A DNA stretch of 64,000 nt from Okeania sp. SIO2C9 (GTDB lineage: Bacteria; Cyanobacteriota; Cyanobacteriia; Cyanobacteriales; Microcoleaceae). The notes under the pieces are model-generated. The model saw only the letters and a list, made by a program, of their open reading frames with translations. It was not told where the DNA came from and searched no databases. The position numbers and the translations under genes are program-made. Location: assembly GCF_010672455.1 (NCBI RefSeq), contig NZ_JAAHGO010000007.1:1-64000 (forward strand), in the 5' to 3' direction. Below, piece after piece: positions 46,967 to 56,071 of the stretch. Position 1 is the stretch's first letter. Every line of letters begins with the position of its first letter.

Positions 46967-47089
46967 TAAAGTATCCCCATTCAATTTTTACTTTTTTCGG
47001 CGATAATTAAAGCCTTCCTTCTTCCCTCTTCCTTCTTCCCTCTTCCTTCTTCCCTTTTCCTTCTTCCTTCTTCCTTCTTAAATATTAGG

Positions 47090-48286
47090 CTAATCAACAG
47101 TTACAAAAAGTCTACTAATTAACCCCAAACTCAAAACAGAAAAACCAGCAGCAGCGTAAAAAACTCCAGCCATTCCCCAAACTCCAAAAGCAATTCCAGC
47201 TAACAGCGGACCTAATGCTTGTCCGATAGATAAAACCGTAGCATTAACAGCCATAAAACCAGCCCGATAATCTTGAGGAGCGAATTTTCCTAATAATGCC
47301 TGAGTAGCAGGAAAACACATTCCATGAGCAGCTCCAAACAAAATACTAGGAATTATTAATAACCACATATTTTGTAGGAATGGAGTAACTATTACTGCCA
47401 AAGTATAAAGTACAAATGAAACTTTAATTAGGGTAAATTCTGATAGAGATTGGGGAAATAATGCCACCTGAGAAGAAACAAATGCTAAAGATAAAGCCAT
47501 AGTTGCTAAAATAATTCCAATTGCTACATGAGAGGCTTCAAAAACATCTCCAGCTAACATCGGAATATAGGTAAAATAAGGACCAAACAGCAATATAAAT
47601 AAAGCAACTACTGCAAATAACAATCCTAATACCTGACTATTATTAACACTATGCAAAATATTTCTCAAATATACTTTCAAACGGAATTTTGGTGGCTTTT
47701 GAAACGAGGGTAATTCTAGGAAAAAAATCACAGCAAGTACAATGGGAACTGCTAGCAATGGCAATAAAAAAGGATAGCGCCATCCCCATGTCGCTAAACC
47801 CCCACTAATTAAAGGATACACGGCCAAACTCATGCCAATCATACTAGCGTTGAATGCCATTGCAGATGTCAGACTCTTGCCTGTATACAAATCGCTGATT
47901 AGTGTTAGTGCTAAAGCTTCTAAACTAGCTGCTCCCACACCTTGCAGAAATCGCAATTCTAGTAATGTCCGAAAATTTGGAGCAAAACTACAAGCAACAC
48001 CAGCAATAGCAAAGAGTAATAAAGAGGGAATCAAAATTTGTTTTCTTCCGAAGCGATCTGCTAAAACTCCAGATATAGGAGTTCCGATCGCAATGGGTAC
48101 AACAAATGCTGTAATTACCAATCCCACTTTTTCCGCAGGAATTTGCAATTCTGATGCCATTGTTGGCAATACAGGTCCGATACTACTTGAACCCAAAACT
48201 GCCATCAATGTTATACCAATGATGATTTGCAGGTTTCTGTCTAAGTAAATTTTTGTACTATGACTGAGAAATTTAGTGTTTTCCAT
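47090..48286 (-). CDS. MFS transporter (DHA1-like exporter)
   Basis: 398 residues, about 12 membrane spans. Canonical motif A GVLADRFGRKQILI between TM2 and TM3; GVGAASLEALALT at TM4 resembles the antiporter signature region. Likely exports the pathway product by proton antiport. Different subfamily from the 41929 transporter, so the cluster may have two export steps or one import and one export. Sits immediately downstream of the cyclase genes on the same strand, with a repeat-filled gap. Confidence 0.88.
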   Translation of the reverse strand: MENTKFLSHSTKIYLDRNLQIIIGITLMAVLGSSSIGPVLPTMASELQIPAEKVGLVITAFVVPIAIGTPISGVLADRFGRKQILIPSLLLFAIAGVACSFAPNFRTLLELRFLQGVGAASLEALALTLISDLYTGKSLTSAMAFNASMIGMSLAVYPLISGGLATWGWRYPFLLPLLAVPIVLAVIFFLELPSFQKPPKFRLKVYLRNILHSVNNSQVLGLLFAVVALFILLFGPYFTYIPMLAGDVFEASHVAIGIILATMALSLAFVSSQVALFPQSLSEFTLIKVSFVLYTLAVIVTPFLQNMWLLIIPSILFGAAHGMCFPATQALLGKFAPQDYRAGFMAVNATVLSIGQALGPLLAGIAFGVWGMAGVFYAAAGFSVLSLGLISRLFVTVD

Positions 48287-48321
48287 TGCTCGACCTTTTT
48301 TACAGCGATCAGTGCATTAAT

Positions 48322-48542
48322 GTAGTAGACTGACACATCTAAAATGGTGCAATAAGTGTAGGTTGGATTGAGTTGCTCACACGGATTATGCCATGGATAT
48401 ACGGATAAGAGGTATAACGTAGCTTGCTTCCCGTCAGGGTAACCCAACAACAATCTTTCTCCCCATCTCTCCATCTCCCGTAGGGACGTTGCATGCAACG
48501 TCCTTACCCTAATGCACCATTTTAGCTGTGTCGGTCTAGTAG
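48322..48542. repeat. Inverted-repeat element with ~29 bp ends
   Basis: gtagtagactgacacatcta and aaaatggtgca at the left, tgcaccattttagctgtgtc ggtctagtag at the right. The interior has gtagggacgttgcatgcaac. Partial ends recur near 48600-48660. Confidence 0.75.
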
Positions 48543-48663
48543 GGTGCGTATTTACTGCTAACATCTAAGGTTTGACAGAGATTTAACAGTCTGTCGTAAC
48601 GCACCATTTTAGAATTGAATCTTGGCAGTCGTAACACACCATTTTAGATGTGTCAATCCAGTA

Positions 48664-48732
48664 GACATCTCCGAAAACTAAATTTTTGCTGAAGTATTTA
48701 AAGCGCTTGAGATTAATTATCGGAGATGTCTA
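48664..48732. repeat. Family B inverted-repeat element, minimal copy
   Basis: tagacatctcc / ggagatgtcta perfect ends only 69 bp apart, interior different from other copies. Confidence 0.75.
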
Positions 48733-48803
48733 GTAGTGTCAAAGTTTTGAATTCCGTAAAATCTTACTTTTGACTTTTGACTTTTTAATTTTTAATTCCA
48801 TAA

Positions 48804-49973
48804 TTATGCAGTAGCAAGTGCAACTTTTCCAGTTGCTTTTTTAATATAATTATCCAGAACTTTTTCTACCGTTTTATTGTCAACCGTCATCAAATAATCT
48901 CCTTCTGGATTATAACATTTACCAATTTTTTCTAACATAACAAACCGAAGCTCGTCCCCTGTTTTCTTATTATCTGCAATCATCGCCTTCATTAATAAAT
49001 CAGTAGTTACATGCTCAGGCCAAGGATTATTAAATCCGAGTTTTTCATCAATAAAGTGGTGGTGCAAATCTACATCTTCTTGTGACATAAAGCCCAGTTC
49101 TTGCCCTAGTTCCGCTACTATTTTCATACCATAAGAAACTGCTTCTCCATGAGAAAGTTTTCCTTTTAGCAGCCATTCCAAACCATGACCAAAGGTATGA
49201 CCATACTCTAGAATAATTCCATAATGTTTTTCCGTGGGGTCTTTTTTAAGTATTTCTAGTTTGGAAAGAATAATTTTATAAGCTAGGTCAGTTAACTCCT
49301 GCTGAGAAAAATTAAGCTCAGGATTAAGAGTTCTTTCTAAATAATCCAAAAAGGTAGGTTCAGCAATAAAACCATTTTTAATCCCTTCAATAATGCCACA
49401 TCGCTTGGAGAAAGGAGGCTCTGTTTTGAGGTACTTTGTATCTGCCCAAATAAACAGAGGACTATGATAAAGACCAAAGTGATTTTTACCACTTAAACCA
49501 TTAACCGCTTGTTTGTTACTGAGGGTACTATCAGTAATTCCAGTCATGGTTGTAGATACTTCGACAAAGTGAATTCCACGATAAATTAATCCAGCAACCA
49601 AACCGACAATATTTCCTACTGTTCCTCCACCAAAGGCAATTAATAGAGATTTTTTAGATACACCTTCAGTGACTAATGTTTCACATACTTGTTCTAAAAC
49701 TGAGAAATATTTAGATTTCTCACCAGGGGGAACCATTTCTAGAAGACATTTGTATTCCGAATTCAGTTCGTGGAACAGTTCCTCTCCGTAAAGTCCAAAC
49801 ATATTTTGCTCACAAAAGAAAAAGATTTTGTCTATCTCGTGTTTTGACAATTCTTTGAGAAAATGTTCTTTAATATCATATCCGAAATAAAATGGACTGG
49901 GTTTTTCCAGCTCGGTGCTGAGTTCAACCATTTTTCCTGGAGTCCATTCTTGTGTAATGTTATAGTCAACCAT
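48804..49973 (-). CDS. Sugar-phosphate cyclase, 2-deoxy-scyllo-inosose synthase-like, copy 1
   Basis: 389 residues of the dehydroquinate-synthase superfamily, which close sugar phosphates into carbocycles with NAD+ and Zn/Co. NAD-binding IAFGGGTVGNIVG is at ~110-122. Metal ligands: Glu in CGIIEGIKNG, His in EYGHTFGH and His in LSHGEAVSYG. The active-site stretch SNKQAVN...SGKNHFGLYHSP and WADTKYL is the pattern I remember for 2-deoxy-scyllo-inosose synthases (glucose-6-phosphate as substrate, aminoglycoside pathway). It is unlike EEVS or desmethyl-4-deoxygadusol synthase (which read HKNLLG.FHPP) and unlike housekeeping AroB. Product assignment is an inference. It is ~88% identical (hand count, 45 differences) to copy 2. 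Confidence 0.75.
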   Translation of the reverse strand: MVDYNITQEWTPGKMVELSTELEKPSPFYFGYDIKEHFLKELSKHEIDKIFFFCEQNMFGLYGEELFHELNSEYKCLLEMVPPGEKSKYFSVLEQVCETLVTEGVSKKSLLIAFGGGTVGNIVGLVAGLIYRGIHFVEVSTTMTGITDSTLSNKQAVNGLSGKNHFGLYHSPLFIWADTKYLKTEPPFSKRCGIIEGIKNGFIAEPTFLDYLERTLNPELNFSQQELTDLAYKIILSKLEILKKDPTEKHYGIILEYGHTFGHGLEWLLKGKLSHGEAVSYGMKIVAELGQELGFMSQEDVDLHHHFIDEKLGFNNPWPEHVTTDLLMKAMIADNKKTGDELRFVMLEKIGKCYNPEGDYLMTVDNKTVEKVLDNYIKKATGKVALATA

Positions 49974-50064
49974 TATTTTTCCTTTGTGGATAGAGTGTTA
50001 ATTGCTTTAATTTATATAGTGAAGTAATTAATATAAAATGTCAGTAGATTGAATCTACAATTTT

Positions 50065-50241
50065 CTACAATATCAAATCCCGTTGTGGTCTGGCCTTAAT
50101 TTCACCAGCTAATTGTCTAGCTTGAGGATTGGGATTACCACCTTTGCTGCACCATTGGCGAATAGTTTGGGGTTGCACTCCCATCAACTCGGCAAAATCA
50201 TCTCTGTTAAAACCTTCTAACTTCTCCTGTAGTTCTTTGAC
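50065..50241 (-). pseudogene. 5'-truncated duplicate of the HTH gene
   Basis: Encodes ELQEKLEGFNRDDFAELMG, VQPQTIRQWCSKGGNPNP, QARQLAGEIKARPQRD and a stop, almost the same as residues 25-79 of the intact HTH protein at 51848-52087. The first ~24 residues are replaced by unrelated sequence and there is no ATG/GTG start. It lies at the same distance from cyclase copy 1 as the intact gene lies from copy 2, so it is a relic of a tandem duplication. Confidence 0.8.
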
Positions 50242-50580
50242 TTTTGAATTCCGTGAAATTGTTGGCAGACTAATAAAGTTTTATGCTAGACTACCAATTA
50301 ACTCTACTCCTCCTTCCGGGATTGATTCCCGATCCCACTGGAAACCTTTGTCAGATAGGGAAGAGGTTGTAGGGAAACAGGGGAAAAGGGAGTATTTCGA
50401 CGATTAAATGCCCATAAAATCGTGATTTTTCTTCCTTTCCCTTTCCTTTACCTAAAATTTTCTTGTTTCCCATCATTACACTTAATAAATAATCCTATTT
50501 TTTACTCCCTTTCAGCTTTTCTGAGTGCTGAGAGCTGAGAGCTATTTTAACGGAGGAGAAATAGAGTTAAATTGCTGCAA

Positions 50581-51750
50581 TTATGCAGTAGTAACCGCAA
50601 CTTTTCCAGTTGCTTTTTGAATATAATTATCCAGAACTTTTTCTACCAATTTAGTGTCAACTGTCATCAAATAATCTCCTTCTGGATTATAACATTGACC
50701 GATTTTTTCTAACATAACAAACCGAAGCTCTTCCCCAGTTTTCTTATTATCTGCAATCATCGCCTCCATTAATAAATTAGTGGTGACATTCTCAGGCCAA
50801 GGATTATTAAATCCGAGTTTTTCTTCAATAAAGTAGTAGTGTAAATCTACATCTTTTTGTGACATAAAGCCCAGTTCTTTCCCTAGTTCCGCTGCTATTT
50901 TCATACCATAAGAAACTGCTTCTCCATGAGAAAGTTTTCCTTTTAGCAACCATTCTAGACCATGACCAAAGGTATGCCCATACTCTAGAATAATTCCCAA
51001 ATGTTTTTCACTGGGGTCTTGTTTGAGTATTTCTAGTTTGGAGAGAATAATTTTATAAGCTAGGTCTGTCAAGTCCTGCTGGGAAAAATTTAGCTCAGGA
51101 TTAAGAGTTTTTTCCAAATAATCCAAAAAGGTAGGTTCAGCAATAAAACCATTTTTAATCCCTTCAATAATTCCACATCGCTTAGAAAAAGGAGGCTCTG
51201 TTTTTAAGTATTTTGTATCTCCCCAAATAAACAGAGGACTATGATAAAGACCAAAGTGATTTTTACCAGTTGAACCATTAACAGCTTGTTTATTACTGAG
51301 AGTACTGTCAGTAATTCCAGTCATGGTTGTGGATATTTCGATAAACCGAATTCCACGGTAAATTAATCCAGCAACCAAACCAACAATATTTCCTACTGTT
51401 CCTCCACCAAAAGCAATTAATAGAGATTTTTTAGATACTCCTTCAGCAATTAATGTTTCACATACTTCTTCTAAGACTGGGAAGTATTTACATTTCTCAC
51501 CAGGAGGTACTATCTCCAGAAGACAATGATATTTCGCATTCAGTTCGTGGAACAGTTCCTCTCCGTAAAGTTCAAACATATTTTGCTCTGTGAAGAAGAA
51601 GATTTTGTCGAATTCATGTTTTGACAATTCGTTGAGAAGATGTTGCTGAATATCGTATCCGAAATAAAATGGACTGGGTTTTTCCAGCTCGGTGCTGAGT
51701 TCAACCATTTTTCCTGCAGTCCATTCTTGTGTAATGTTATAGTCAATCAT
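50581..51750 (-). CDS. Sugar-phosphate cyclase, 2-deoxy-scyllo-inosose synthase-like, copy 2
   Basis: 389 residues with the same layout as copy 1: IAFGGGTVGNIVG, STLSNKQAVN, GKNHFGLYHSP, Glu in IIEGIKNG, His in EYGHTFGH and SHGEAVSYG. Catalytic and metal residues are all conserved; changes fall mainly in surface positions (near residues 35-38, 72-76 and 345-350), so both copies should be active. Two copies may raise dose or have split substrates. The HTH gene lies 97 bp upstream in the same direction, probably one transcription unit. The closest alternatives are other sedoheptulose- or glucose-phosphate cyclases. Confidence 0.75.
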   Translation of the reverse strand: MIDYNITQEWTAGKMVELSTELEKPSPFYFGYDIQQHLLNELSKHEFDKIFFFTEQNMFELYGEELFHELNAKYHCLLEIVPPGEKCKYFPVLEEVCETLIAEGVSKKSLLIAFGGGTVGNIVGLVAGLIYRGIRFIEISTTMTGITDSTLSNKQAVNGSTGKNHFGLYHSPLFIWGDTKYLKTEPPFSKRCGIIEGIKNGFIAEPTFLDYLEKTLNPELNFSQQDLTDLAYKIILSKLEILKQDPSEKHLGIILEYGHTFGHGLEWLLKGKLSHGEAVSYGMKIAAELGKELGFMSQKDVDLHYYFIEEKLGFNNPWPENVTTNLLMEAMIADNKKTGEELRFVMLEKIGQCYNPEGDYLMTVDTKLVEKVLDNYIQKATGKVAVTTA

Positions 51751-51847
51751 TAGTTCTCCTTTCTCAATCGAGTATTAATTACCTTGATTTCTATAGTGAA
51801 CTAATTAATATAAAATGTCAGTAGATTCAATCTACAATTTCCTATTC

Positions 51848-52087
51848 CTACAATACGCGATCGCGTTGTAGTCTGGCCTTAATTTCACCAGCTAATTGTC
51901 TAGCTTGAGGATTAGGATTACCATGTTTGCTACACCATTGGCGAACAGTTTGGGGTTGCACTCCCATCAAGTCGGCAAAATCATCTCTGTTAAAGCCTTC
52001 TAGCTTCTGCTGTAGTTCAAAGAGTAGTTGCACTGGATGATAATCAGATACTTGTATTCTTGCTAAATTGAATATTGTTTTAGGCAT
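51848..52087 (-). CDS. Small helix-turn-helix DNA-binding protein
   Basis: 79 residues from the ATG at 52087 (MPKTIFNLARIQ), chosen because AAAGGA precedes it; an upstream in-frame ATG at 52195 would add 36 residues without a ribosome binding site. Residues ~32-62 (RDDFADLMGVQPQTVRQWCSK) form a helix-turn-helix of the Xre-like kind. Probable local regulator of the cyclase gene that follows 97 bp downstream. A truncated duplicate sits before cyclase copy 1. Confidence 0.75.
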   Translation of the reverse strand: MPKTIFNLARIQVSDYHPVQLLFELQQKLEGFNRDDFADLMGVQPQTVRQWCSKHGNPNPQARQLAGEIKARLQRDRVL

Positions 52088-52202
52088 TGTTTTAATTTCC
52101 TTTTGTTCGCAACATTGGTGAATCAACTCAAATGACTTTTTCCCACCCTTAACGGTGAGCGCTACAACGTTAGCTTTCTCAAACTTAGAAATCAATTATT
52201 AA

Positions 52203-52302
52203 TAGAGCTCTCCAGAAAAGAGGGCACCGGGAACCGGAAACAGGGAGAAATAATTAATAATTTCTCAATAAGAATTGATTTGATTTTTGATTTTTGGAGA
52301 TG
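52203..52302. repeat. Family B element, decayed
   Basis: tagagctctcc / ggagatgttta with the family interior in reverse (aattgatttgatttttgatt). Confidence 0.6.
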
Positions 52303-52705
52303 TTTAATAAAGATAAATTATTAATAAAGAAAGTTATTCAGTCGGATTTGCTCATGGTAGGTTTCCCAAACCTATTTGGACTTAAATAAATCATTATTTT
52401 GTTGCAATTTTCTACTTACAACTTAGTTTATAGCCTAATCATTAATTGAGATATATTCTCAATATTTTTTTTAAATTCTCAATAACATTGATAAGTTTTG
52501 GGTTTATTAAGAGTAGTCTGCGATCGCAAATCAAACTATCAGGAGGGGTTTTATATCAAATCCGGTAGCATCGGTGTTATTCAGTATTAAAGTAAGAGCG
52601 AATGGCAATTCGCCCTATATTGTAGGGGCTTTCTGGGCATTTGCTGACGTAGAGCTTCCGCTAATGTTTTTATGGGTTGTATGACGATCGACGGAATTAT
52701 ATTAT

Positions 52706-53037
52706 ACCAATTCCCAGGCATTAATGCTATACTTGAGTAACACTTCAGTTATTAAGTAACTAACACAAGTCGAATAACTTTTTAGCTAAAATTAGCTAAA
52801 TTAATGTTGATTATTCTGATCTTTACTTCTCTCTCACTCCCCTACTCCCCCTCCTGGGAGCTATGGGTGGGTCCCCTACTCAATAAAATGTAGGGCGTTA
52901 CTAAATACTGGGATGATTTTGGCGCTCCACGGAGACAGGGAGACAGGGAGACAGGGGGATTATGGTTTGTGCTCTGTGACAAAATCATCCCGCAATTATG
53001 CAATGCCAAATGTAGAAAAGTTTTTGATAAATGGTAT
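52706..53037. repeat. Family R element carrying a nested insertion
   Basis: ataccaattcccaggcatta to GTAGAAAAGTTTTTGATAAA TGGTAT, aligned with 44747-44957. Interrupted by the 114 bp element at 52894-53007. It lies in a 2.2 kb gene-free stretch (52088-54287) built almost wholly of repeats. Confidence 0.75.
52894..53007. mobile_element. Nested MITE with 8 bp target duplication
   Basis: Ends ggcgttactaaatactggga / tcccgcaattatgcaatgcc, flanked by aaatgtag on both sides (52886-52893 and 53008-53015). The family R copy at 44747 preserves the empty site. End sequence is related to family E. Confidence 0.88.
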
Positions 53038-53100
53038 TACTCCGAAGCCAACGGATTTGATATTACTTGGTAACCGACCAACCTGAATCAAGGCAAAGTC

Positions 53101-53263
53101 GGTGGTGGTGCATAGTAATGGTAGAGAGTGTGTGGGGAGTGCGGGAGATGGGGAGATGGGGAGATGGGGAGATGGGGAGATGGGGAGATGGGGAGATGGG
53201 GGGATGGGGAGTGCGGGAGAAATTAAAAAAGATATATCTTCACCATTACCATGCAGGACTACC
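53101..53263. mobile_element. Family M element, copy 2
   Basis: 163 bp. Inverted ends ggtggtggtgcatagtaatg and ccattaccatgcaggactac, 18 of 22 end positions pairing. Core of GGGGAGAT repeats. Perfect 8 bp target duplication gcaaagtc at 53093-53100 and 53264-53271. Confidence 0.92.
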
Positions 53264-53334
53264 GCAAAGTCTTAACTCAAGTTAGCCCTTGGCAAGCTGA
53301 ATAAAACTTAATCAGTCTAGAAACAAATTTTTGA

Positions 53335-53456
53335 TATAGCGCTGTGCGCAGGCAACAGGCAACAGGCAACAGGGGGAATAAAAAACCGATAATATCAGGC
53401 TTTTAGCTATTGGAAAGTTACTGTAATTTGTACATAAGCCAGCGCACATTGCTATA
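53335..53456. repeat. Family Q inverted-repeat element
   Basis: tatagcgctgtgcgcagg / ccagcgcacattgctata, interior aacaggcaac tandem and ataatatcaggcttttagct, matching 4642-4774 in reverse. Confidence 0.7.
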
Positions 53457-53578
53457 ATTCTGTATAGCTCAATACTCTATGCAGACACTATCCACTTATT
53501 AAGATTAAATATTATTAAGTATCGATAGGGATAAAAATTAAAATAGTTAACAGTCATCAGTCAATGTTAGGGAAAATT

Positions 53579-53738
53579 GGCGTTGCTGATTTGAGGTATG
53601 AAATTCCACTTTGGGTAAATTTTCAGCCAAAACAGTAGTGCAAATTATACCTATTTCTTTCTATTTAGTCACCGCAAAACTCTTTTCCATCTACTGACTC
53701 CTGACTCCTGTGAAATCATACATTTATTCAGCAACGCC
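53579..53738. mobile_element. Family E element with 9 bp target duplication
   Basis: Ends ggcgttgctgatttgaggta / catttattcagcaacgcc. Flanked by gggaaaatt at 53570-53578 and 53739-53747. The interior differs from the other family E copies, so only the ends are conserved. Confidence 0.9.
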
Positions 53739-53752
53739 GGGAAAATTATTTG

Positions 53753-53899
53753 GGTGGTGGTGCATAGTAATGGTAGAGAGTGTGTGGGGAGATGGGGAGA
53801 TGGGGAGATGGGGAGATGGGGAGATGGGGAGATGGGGGGATGGGGAGTGCGGGAGAAATTAAAAAAGATATATCTTCACCATTACCATGCAGGACTACC
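53753..53899. mobile_element. Family M element, copy 3
   Basis: 147 bp, same ends as copy 2, fewer GGGGAGAT units. Perfect 8 bp target duplication attatttg at 53745-53752 and 53900-53907. Its left duplication overlaps that of the neighbouring family E element. Confidence 0.92.
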
Positions 53900-53943
53900 A
53901 TTATTTGTTTTCAGGCAAGCTGCACACACAAACTGTAAGTCAT

Positions 53944-54089
53944 ATCAAATCCGGTAGCATCGGTGTAATTAGATGGGGAGATAGGGAGATGGGGAGATAG
54001 GGAGATGGGGAGATGGGGAGTGAGAGAAATATTTGGTAATGGTTGAAGATGGAACATTTTTGTATACCGAATTAAACGGATTTGAGATC
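53944..54089. repeat. Family K element with GGGGAGAT/A core
   Basis: atcaaatccggtagcatcgg / ataccgaattaaacggattt gagat inverted ends, with an octamer minisatellite inside. A relative lies near 12070-12180. Confidence 0.65.
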
Positions 54090-54337
54090 AGAACCGGAAC
54101 TACTGATAACTGTATATAGCAGAAGGAAGAAGAAAGAAGAAAGAAGGAAGAAGGAAGAAGGAAAAATCTTGCTGCGTACATGAAACGCAAACAGAATGCT
54201 AACGCCAACAGCATAAATGCCTTCTTCAAGGGTATTCAACCAGAAGTGTGTTAACAGGTCTTCGCCGTTATTAGAAACCTACGATCATCTATAGAACCCC
54301 TAAGCGGATCTTTGTGAGAGAGTATAATGGATAGAAA

Positions 54338-55306
54338 ATGCCATACTCAAGTAGCTTGACAGACAGCGAGTGGGCTTTAATTGAACCACTGCTGCCCAAA
54401 AAGAAAAGAACTAAACCCCCTAAATGGAGCAAAAGAGAAATATTGGATGGTGTTCTCTACCAGCTCAAGAATGGTTGCAATTGGTGTGATTTACCCCTGG
54501 AGTTACCTCCTTATTCTACAGTATTCTGGCATTACAAACAGTGGCGTATTGGAAGGAGTAACCCTTGAAAATTAGAGATGTATTGCACGCCAAAGTACGC
54601 CAACAAGTAAAAAAAAGCGCTCCGGGACGACTCTCATCATTATTGATTCACTCATAGGTGAAAAATACTTGTAATGCTGGTGTAGAGTCATGCATGATGG
54701 AAGTTTTTACAAGGCTACTAACGGAATTAACAGACCGGAACGCAGTAGATAGTCTAGGCTTTCCCTTTTTTGCCCATTGTACCAAGGCATCAGTGTCTGA
54801 TGATGTGGGATTAATTGAAATGTTGTCTTACAGCGCTTTTCAAATTGATGAACCACATCTTCACACATCAAACTTTGTAGGGACGTTCCATGGAACGTCC
54901 CTACTGTGGTCTACCCAAATGAAAACCGCTGTAAACAATTGATTATTTTAAGTCTAAACCGGTCAATATTCCTAAAATCACCATCCTTCTTGATAATGGA
55001 TATCACCCGGAAAAATTAACGATTGAGTTGAAAAAAATTTATCCAGCTATTATGACCAAGATTCGATTTAAACTCTGGCCTAAACCATCGAAGGCACAGA
55101 AAGAGAATCTTGGAAAAACAGGATTTATCCCAGTTAAAGCAAGGTGGGTGATAGAAAGAACCAACTCCTGGATGGAAAGATGCAAAAGCTTGGCCAAAAA
55201 TTTTGTTTGCGGAGCATTCCGTAGGAAAAGAACCTTAGAAAATGCCATACTCAAGGTCAATCTTTGTTTTGTTCGACTGCTGCTTAAGAGATTGGCGATC
55301 GCCTGA
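54338..55306 (+). pseudogene. IS5-family (DUF4096 type) transposase, disrupted
   Basis: N-terminal part MPYSSSLTDSEWALIEPLLP, GCNWCDLP, YSTVFWHYKQWR is open to 54568, then a frameshift. A middle part is readable only in pieces (SDDVGLIEMLS). It is then split by a family J MITE at 54828-54934, after which DYFKSKPVNIPKITILLDNG continues to RWVIERTNSWMERCKSLAKN and KRLAIA. The later DDE residues (D in LLDNGYH, E in WVIERTN) are visible. A short extra segment (VCGAFRRK) near the end comes from the dispersed tttgcggagcattccgtag repeat. Cannot make an active protein. Confidence 0.9.
54828..54934. mobile_element. Family J MITE inserted into the transposase
   Basis: ttacagcgctttt / aaaaccgctgtaa ends, 107 bp, same interior as 43673-43781 (atgaaccacatcttcaca, gggacgttccatggaacgtc). 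Transposase sequence resumes on both sides, with TA at each border. Confidence 0.88.
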
Positions 55307-55496
55307 TTGTCGAAAAAAAAGATCCGCTTAGGGGTTCTATAGAAATCTATGATTATCTGTTCCATTCCTGCTTCCCACTCGGCAACGTCTGCGTTATCCA
55401 GTCCACAAGATGTCACGGTCGTTTGCTACGCAACGCTAACGCGAAACGCGGAACGCGGAGCATAGCTCTCACTGACCGCCATAGCTAGATTTACAG

Positions 55497-55618
55497 CAGT
55501 TTCGGAGTTAGTGAGGTACAAAATTTTAGGACTTTAAGCAACAGGCAACAGCTCCGGAAGGCAACAGGCAACAGAGAATTAATGAACTGTACCTCACGCT
55601 TCCTAAAAAGTGCTTTAA
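55497..55618. repeat. Family F inverted-repeat element
   Basis: acagcagtttcggagttagt gaggtac / gtacctcacgcttcctaaaa agtgctt, interior aacaggcaac with cggaag as in 20942-21073. Confidence 0.75.
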
Positions 55619-55635
55619 ACTAGCATTTCCGTTTG

Positions 55636-55824
55636 TCATGCTCCGCAAACAAATCTCGTTCGCGCTAGCGTTGCGGAGCAATCACAGCTAAAATTGCAGT
55701 GTTCGCACTCTATAACTCTCTCTGACAAAGACAGAGACTCTTTAACACTTCCACAGTTAGAGCAGGTCTGAGAACTGGGAAACCATCTATCAACGATGAT
55801 TAACTCAGCAACCATATAACTCAC
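55636..55824 (-). pseudogene. tnpB: TnpB C-terminal zinc-ribbon remnant
   Basis: 62 residues: IIVDRWFPSSQTCSNCG, then a second pair in ECEHCNFSCD, the zinc-ribbon and start of the RuvC-III region of IS605-type TnpB. After CD the expected DLNAA segment is replaced by sequence from a short G+C-rich repeat (ttgctccgcaacgctagcgc). No other part of tnpB is nearby. Relic only. Confidence 0.8.
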
Positions 55825-56071
55825 ACTTGTATTCTAGCTGTCTTCTGAATTCATAAAAACCCATATCAGCACCCACCCCTCTTGCTCCCCTCCCGGGAGG
55901 GGATGGGGGTAGGTTGTGGTTTTTAGCCAAATAAGTAGTCAGTATTATGGGCAACAGTTACAAACCCTTGAAGGTACAAGGTCTGAGTTATTCGTTAGTC
56001 CCTGACAGAAATTCCCCATCTGAACCAGTAAACTCCTCCCTTACTTTAGAAGCTGAAATAATGATCGCTAG
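55825..56071. other. Gap between tnpB remnant and clpX
   Basis: Holds the palindrome acccacccctcttgctcccc tcccgggagggg near 55868. No gene and no clear terminator for clpX seen. Confidence 0.4.

Larger units (their letters stand above)
54288..55343. mobile_element. IS5-type insertion sequence, inactive
   Basis: Perfect 26 bp inverted repeats: left tctatagaacccctaagcgg atcttt, right the exact inverse. About 1056 bp including a 107 bp family J MITE, so the parent IS was ~950 bp. The flanks do not show a clear target duplication. The transposase gene inside is broken in three ways (see its entry). Confidence 0.92.

Noticed and set aside
48241-48564. 107-residue minus-strand frame upstream of the MFS gene
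   Set aside because: Composed of the inverted-repeat element at 48322-48542.
48804-51750. Mycosporine-like amino acid or acarbose-type (EEVS/DDGS) pathway
   Set aside because: The cyclases lack the HKNLLG.FHPP signature, and no O-methyltransferase, ATP-grasp or NRPS-like gene is nearby.
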